Positions 12,859-15,977 of a stretch of 15,977 bases of DNA are shown in pieces (within the stretch, counting starts at the first letter, position 1; every line of letters begins with the position of its first letter). The DNA is taken from NCBI GenBank assembly GCA_047629355.1, contig JBLHWU010000153.1:1-15977 (forward strand), written 5' to 3'. The DNA is from CAYUNA01 sp047629355 (GTDB taxonomy: Bacteria; Bacteroidota; Bacteroidia; Chitinophagales; Saprospiraceae). The position numbers and the translations under genes were made by a program. The notes under the pieces were generated by a model, which saw only the letters and a program-made list of their open reading frames with translations, did no database searches and was not told where the DNA came from.

Positions 12859-13746
12859 ATGAAATTGTTTTCAAAAATAACAGCCGGGATACTATTGCTT
12901 GTTGCTATCAATTCTACTTGTCGAATGTTTTCAAAACACACCTTAGCCGAAAAAATCACTACTTGGACAACCCAAAACGAGGATGGCGGTCGCTATTTCC
13001 ACGGAACTTTTGAAAGTAAAACCAAAGGCGAAGTTCCTTATAATGTGTACCTCCCACCGGGTTGGCACGCCGATGATACGACGACTTATCCGCTGTTGAT
13101 TTACATCTACGGACAAGGTGGAACAGAGTACATTTTTCCTTATCATGTCGAAGCTGATTTGTTGAATCAATGGATTAATAATGGAGATTTGCCGCCGATG
13201 GTTGTATTTTGTCCAAATGGCTCGCCTGACCCTGAAGTCGTGCAATGGTATTCGCCTGAAAATGAGGCGATGCTGACGAAAGAAAAGGGCGAGATTCGAG
13301 CATTTTGTCGGCAGCAATTTCGGGCAGGAATGCAGTCTGATTTGATTGGTTTAGAGGGGCAATCGCGAGGTGCGGCGGGTGTTTTATTTTATGCGATGAA
13401 GCATTCAAATAAATTTTCTTCCTTTGTTGCCAATGCATATGTGAGTGATTACAATTTGAAAATGTTGAAAGATTTAGCCCAAGAAAACCAATTAAAAGTT
13501 CAGCAATCAGCCTTTTATTTAAAAATGGAAATCGGCAGCGAAGATTATTTTATGATAGAACACAAACGCAAAGGTAGCCTGATTTTAGACCAATATTTAA
13601 CCGACTTAAAAATCCCACATACCCATGAAATTTTAAAAGGACGTGGACATGGCTACGGTCAATTTTGGGATTATTATCGAAAAGATAAAAAAATGCTAAA
13701 CGGTTTATTTCACCTAAAATACCACGCCAATATCTGGAACAAATAA
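12859..13746 (+). CDS. Exported alpha/beta-hydrolase esterase
   Basis: The 295-residue protein is of the putative esterase (esterase D/feruloyl esterase-like) family and would hydrolyse an ester outside the cytoplasm. Residues 1-20 form a signal peptide (MKLFSKITAGILLLVAINST). C21 follows, but the residues before it do not make a proper lipobox, so a lipoprotein is doubtful. The fold markers are VPYNVYLPPGW (59-69), PLLIYIYGQGG (78-88, oxyanion region) and the nucleophile elbow LEGQSRGAAG (165-174) with S169. D229 in IGSEDYF and H264 in KGRGHGYGQFW complete a plausible triad. The substrate is unknown; such proteins often act on acetylated or feruloylated sugars or on siderophores. The start at 12859 is needed for the signal peptide, although the predicted promoter leaves no leader. 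Confidence 0.83.
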   Translation: MKLFSKITAGILLLVAINSTCRMFSKHTLAEKITTWTTQNEDGGRYFHGTFESKTKGEVPYNVYLPPGWHADDTTTYPLLIYIYGQGGTEYIFPYHVEADLLNQWINNGDLPPMVVFCPNGSPDPEVVQWYSPENEAMLTKEKGEIRAFCRQQFRAGMQSDLIGLEGQSRGAAGVLFYAMKHSNKFSSFVANAYVSDYNLKMLKDLAQENQLKVQQSAFYLKMEIGSEDYFMIEHKRKGSLILDQYLTDLKIPHTHEILKGRGHGYGQFWDYYRKDKKMLNGLFHLKYHANIWNK

Positions 13747-13748
13747 AA

Positions 13749-13794
13749 AATCGCGGAGCGATTAAACAGCAATAGCCCCGAATGCAATTCGGGG
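13749..13794. other. Two short hairpins after the esterase gene
   Basis: AATCGC-GGA-GCGATT (13749-13763) is followed by a T run when read on the minus strand, and CCCCGAAT-GCA-ATTCGGGG (13776-13794) is a perfect 8-bp stem. Neither has a U tract on the plus strand, so termination of the esterase transcript here is plausible but not textbook. Similar short palindromes are common between Bacteroidota genes. Confidence 0.5.
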
Positions 13795-13802
13795 AAAAAG
13801 GA

Positions 13803-13834
13803 ATTGAATTTTCAACAAAATAATCCTATCTTTG
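13803..13834 (+). promoter_or_regulatory. Promoter of dnaX
   Basis: ATTG (13803-13806), a 20-bp spacer and TATCTTTG (13827-13834) fit the Bacteroidota consensus with one -33 mismatch. The start is predicted near 13838. A hairpin with arms 13842-13853 and 13862-13873 (ATTGACTTCATT, 11 of 12 paired) would then sit at the very 5' end of the mRNA, about 35 nt before the ATG. Confidence 0.65.
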
Positions 13835-13906
13835 ACGATTCATTGACTTCATTGTTGAAATAATGGAGTCAATCGAAATAATCCAGTTAATCGAGAAAAT
13901 CATAGC

Positions 13907-15775
13907 ATGAGTAACTTTGTCGTTTCCGCAAGAAAATACCGTCCAGCGAAATTTGAAGAAGTCGTCGGACAAGAACACGTTGGTCAGACGCTGAAAAATG
14001 CGTTAAAAAACGACCATTTGGCACACGCATTTCTGTTTTGTGGGCCGCGTGGCGTGGGGAAGACGACCTGTGCGCGGATACTGGCGAAGATGATTAATTG
14101 TCAAAACAAAAGCGACGATTTTGAACCTTGTGGAACGTGCAATAGTTGCGAATCTTTTGAAAAAAGTTCCTCATTCAATATTCTCGAATTGGATGCCGCG
14201 TCGAACAATAGTGTCGAGCATATTCGGACATTGACGGAACAAGTTCGGTTTCAGCCGCAGCAAGGACAATACAAGATTTTCATTATTGATGAGGTACATA
14301 TGTTGTCTTCGCAAGCGTTTAACGCGTTTTTGAAAACTTTGGAAGAACCGCCACCACACGCGATTTTTATCCTCGCAACGACGGAGAAACACAAGATTAT
14401 TCCAACGATTTTATCGCGTTGTCAGATTTTTGATTTTAAGCGAATTCAGGTGCCAAATATGGTGTCGCATTTGCAAAAAATCTGTAAAGCAGAAGGCATT
14501 GAAGCAGAAAAAGATGCGTTGCACATTATCGCACAAAAAGCGGATGGTGCATTGCGGGATGCCTTGTCGATTTTTGATAGAATTGTTAGTTTTTCGGGAG
14601 ATAAAATCACGTACGAAGATGTGATTACCAATCTGAATATTCTGGATTACGACTATTATTTTAAGTTTACGGAAGCGATGTTGATGCAGGATTTGTCAAA
14701 AGTGATGACCATTTTTGACCAGATTTTGCGAAATGGATTTGAAGGTGATATCTTCCTATCAGGACTGGGGGAGCATTTACGAAATTTATTGGTTTGTAAA
14801 GACGAAGTAACTCTGCAATTATTGGAAGTGAGCGATGGTTTGAAAGACCGTTATCGACAGCAAGCTAACCTTGCACCTGCGTCTTTCATATTGACTTCTT
14901 TGAATTTGACCAATGATTGTGATATCAATTATAAACTGGCTCGAAATAAGCGGTTGCATGTAGAAATGGCATTGATAAAAATGACCTTTATTTCGCAGGC
15001 GATTGAAGTGGCGCAGAACCCTCAACCAGTTTTAGAAAAAAAAAATCTTGACCAAAGTAACATAAGTACGCCGAGTGCTGCGCCGCAAAATACCGCGCCA
15101 ATTGCGCCAACTCCAAGTCCAAAAGTGACTGGAAATGTGGCAACTCCACCCGTTCAGCAAGTGGTTGCGCTTAAAGTTGAAACGCCTGTAAACAATCAAG
15201 TCGAAGAGTCTGTGAAACCTGTCTATGCAGCTACACCAACTGTTGAAGAAACGCCTGCCGAGCCTGCGCCTGCTGTTGAGCCAACACCTACTCCAATTAA
15301 AAAAATGCCGACTTTAGGAATGCAAAAATTAAGTTCTCTTGATTTATTGGATGCCGAAATCGAAGCGGAAGAAGCGGAAGAAGCAACCATTGAAATTCCA
15401 GAATTAACGCTTGAAAATGCTCAAAAAGCATGGAATGGTTACTTGGAGACTGTTAAACAAATGAGTACCAAGAGTATTATGAAACCTGCGGAAGTAATGG
15501 TGAAAGATGGAAAAATTATTGTGTCTGTTGGGTCAAAATTAGGGGTTAATACGATTCGGCAAGAGCCTGATTTGATGGATTTTATGCGGAAGCAATTGCG
15601 GAATAATGTGATTGAATTATCGGTGGTAATTGATGCGGAAAGATCATTGGCAAATCAAGTTATACGCAAGCCAACAGCACTTTCGGAAAAGGATAAATAT
15701 GACATGATGAAAGAAATTAATCCCTTAATTGTAGATATGCGCAAGCGGTTTGAATTGAAATTGGAAAGGGAGTAA
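13907..15775 (+). CDS. dnaX: DNA polymerase III subunit gamma/tau
   Basis: The 622-residue clamp-loader ATPase opens and loads the sliding clamp and, as tau, organises the replisome. The AAA+ module shows Walker A GPRGVGKT (46-53), the zinc knuckle C65/C75/C78/C81, Walker B IFIIDEVHML (124-133), and the SRC arginine-finger motif (170-172). The collar domain runs to about 375. Residues 378-500 are Pro/Ala/Glu/Thr-rich linker, and about 505-622 form the tau-type C-terminal domain seen in Bacteroidota (AQKAWNGYLETVKQM, then MKPAEVMVKDGKIIVSVGSK). An A10 run sits exactly at the collar/linker border (15036-15045). The start MSNFVVSARKYRP matches the family, and a good promoter lies 73 bp upstream. 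It appears monocistronic. Confidence 0.95.
   Translation: MSNFVVSARKYRPAKFEEVVGQEHVGQTLKNALKNDHLAHAFLFCGPRGVGKTTCARILAKMINCQNKSDDFEPCGTCNSCESFEKSSSFNILELDAASNNSVEHIRTLTEQVRFQPQQGQYKIFIIDEVHMLSSQAFNAFLKTLEEPPPHAIFILATTEKHKIIPTILSRCQIFDFKRIQVPNMVSHLQKICKAEGIEAEKDALHIIAQKADGALRDALSIFDRIVSFSGDKITYEDVITNLNILDYDYYFKFTEAMLMQDLSKVMTIFDQILRNGFEGDIFLSGLGEHLRNLLVCKDEVTLQLLEVSDGLKDRYRQQANLAPASFILTSLNLTNDCDINYKLARNKRLHVEMALIKMTFISQAIEVAQNPQPVLEKKNLDQSNISTPSAAPQNTAPIAPTPSPKVTGNVATPPVQQVVALKVETPVNNQVEESVKPVYAATPTVEETPAEPAPAVEPTPTPIKKMPTLGMQKLSSLDLLDAEIEAEEAEEATIEIPELTLENAQKAWNGYLETVKQMSTKSIMKPAEVMVKDGKIIVSVGSKLGVNTIRQEPDLMDFMRKQLRNNVIELSVVIDAERSLANQVIRKPTALSEKDKYDMMKEINPLIVDMRKRFELKLERE
15035..15052 (+). 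promoter_or_regulatory. Candidate slippage/frameshift site in dnaX (gamma production)
   Basis: In frame the codons are GAA AAA AAA AAT CTT GAC, with ten consecutive A residues (15036-15045). A -1 slip gives AAA TCT TGA, so translation stops after about 381 residues, at the end of the collar domain. The A AAA AAA heptamer is also correctly phased for tandem tRNA slippage. Thermus dnaX uses an A9 run and E. coli uses A AAA AAG to make gamma. Confidence 0.55.
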
Positions 15776-15777
15776 TT

Positions 15778-15806
15778 TTGTCATTCCGATCGAAGTGGAG
15801 GAATCT
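15778..15806 (+). repeat. Short dispersed repeat TTGTCATTnnGAnCGAAGTGGA, copy 2
   Basis: TTGTCATTCCGATCGAAGTG and the following GAGGAATCT repeat the motif at 6091-6117 with scattered changes. It begins 3 bp after the dnaX stop codon. Confidence 0.5.
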
Positions 15807-15842
15807 GGCATAATGGAGTTAGTCAAGATATCGGACACGTAG

Positions 15843-15874
15843 TTAGATTGAAAATTATTTACTTTACAATCTAA
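15843..15874. other. Small inverted repeat ahead of the edge gene
   Basis: TTAGATTG (15843-15850) and CAATCTAA (15867-15874) form an 8-bp stem with a 16-nt loop just before the start of the partial transposase-like gene. It could be part of the left end of an insertion sequence; the actual end cannot be fixed from one side. Confidence 0.4.
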
Positions 15875-15884
15875 ATTACAAAGG

Positions 15885-15977
15885 ATGTCAAAATTACGAA
15901 AGCAATACACAAAATCGGAGAAATTAGAAATAGTTTCTTTGAGTTTAGAAGATGACCAAACGGTGAAAGATTTATCG
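15885..15977 (+). CDS. Partial gene, probable IS3-type transposase OrfA (helix-turn-helix), cut by window end
   Basis: Thirty-one codons are visible and the frame is still open at the edge: MSKLRKQYTKSEKLEIVSLS, then LEDDQTVKDLS. The pattern of basic N-terminus, an S/T-x-E-x-K-x-E-I-V helix, then a short acidic stretch and V-x-D-L, is that of the first helices of transposase OrfA proteins of the IS3/Tnp_1 type. CAAAGG lies immediately upstream of the ATG. If this is right, an insertion element begins between the dnaX stop (15775) and about 15870. The call rests on a short fragment. Confidence 0.55.
   Translation, partial: MSKLRKQYTKSEKLEIVSLSLEDDQTVKDLS

Noticed and set aside
12879..12924. 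Lipoprotein signal on the esterase (C21)
   Set aside because: The residues before C21 (I-N-S-T) do not fit the lipobox, which needs a small or hydrophobic residue at -3 and Gly/Ala/Ser at -1. An ordinary signal peptide is more likely.
13776..13794. Textbook intrinsic terminator for the esterase
   Set aside because: The perfect CCCCGAAT stem is followed by A rather than T on the plus strand, so a U tract is missing.
1..15977. tRNA, rRNA or known riboswitch genes
   Set aside because: No cloverleaf with a TTCGA-type arm, no rRNA signature and no recognisable riboswitch core was found by reading both strands; a covariance search would be decisive.

Overview
The window looks like chromosomal DNA of an AT-rich member of the Bacteroidota, most likely a Saprospiria-like or similar marine/sludge lineage. 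The evidence is a secreted protein with a type IX secretion C-terminal sorting domain, a large Porin_10-type outer-membrane protein, a second EF-G of the Bacteroides EF-G2 type, and several promoters of the Bacteroidota form TTTG-N19/20-TAnnTTTG, with no clear Shine-Dalgarno sequences. The phylum is well supported; the family is a guess.

Layout. 1-1630 is eroded accessory DNA: a broken reading frame (71-411), an intact small secreted protein with its own promoter and terminator (472-1158), and a possible second relic on the minus strand (1247-1456). 1635-2303 encodes a secreted protein that converges on a viroplasmin-type RNase H (2399-3037, minus) across a 25-bp-arm hairpin. 3038-3598 is gene-free and carries a MITE-like foldback element split by a second MITE-like element. 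3599-5994 is a minus-strand run: nucleoside phosphorylase, a helical hypothetical protein, glutaredoxin-type ArsC and a YecM-like VOC protein. A double-hairpin repeat lies between the phosphorylase and the hypothetical gene.

6137-6487 is a plus-strand Spx/ArsC-like gene. It converges on the porin (6655-8985, minus) over a pair of mirror-image hairpins that look like a bidirectional terminator. A single-domain rhodanese (9060-9431, minus) is followed by a gene-poor kilobase that holds the second, inverted copy of the double-hairpin repeat. Then come fusA2-like EF-G (10388-12511), a second intact copy of the first MITE family, a separate 92-bp foldback, an esterase with an apparently leaderless promoter (12859-13746), and dnaX (13907-15775). 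The window closes in the first codons of a probable IS3-type transposase.

Most genes are ordinary housekeeping or envelope functions and do not form one pathway. The main interest is in non-coding structure and in two translation/replication genes: (i) a nested MITE insertion with an 8-bp duplication, whose removal restores a 158-bp element matching the 157-bp copy 9 kb away; (ii) an A10 run at the core/tau boundary of dnaX, where a -1 slip meets a stop two codons later; (iii) an EF-G paralogue whose catalytic His is Ser and whose NKxD motif is NQMG; and (iv) a two-hairpin repeat with compensatory base changes between copies. I found no defence system, CRISPR array, tRNA or rRNA.
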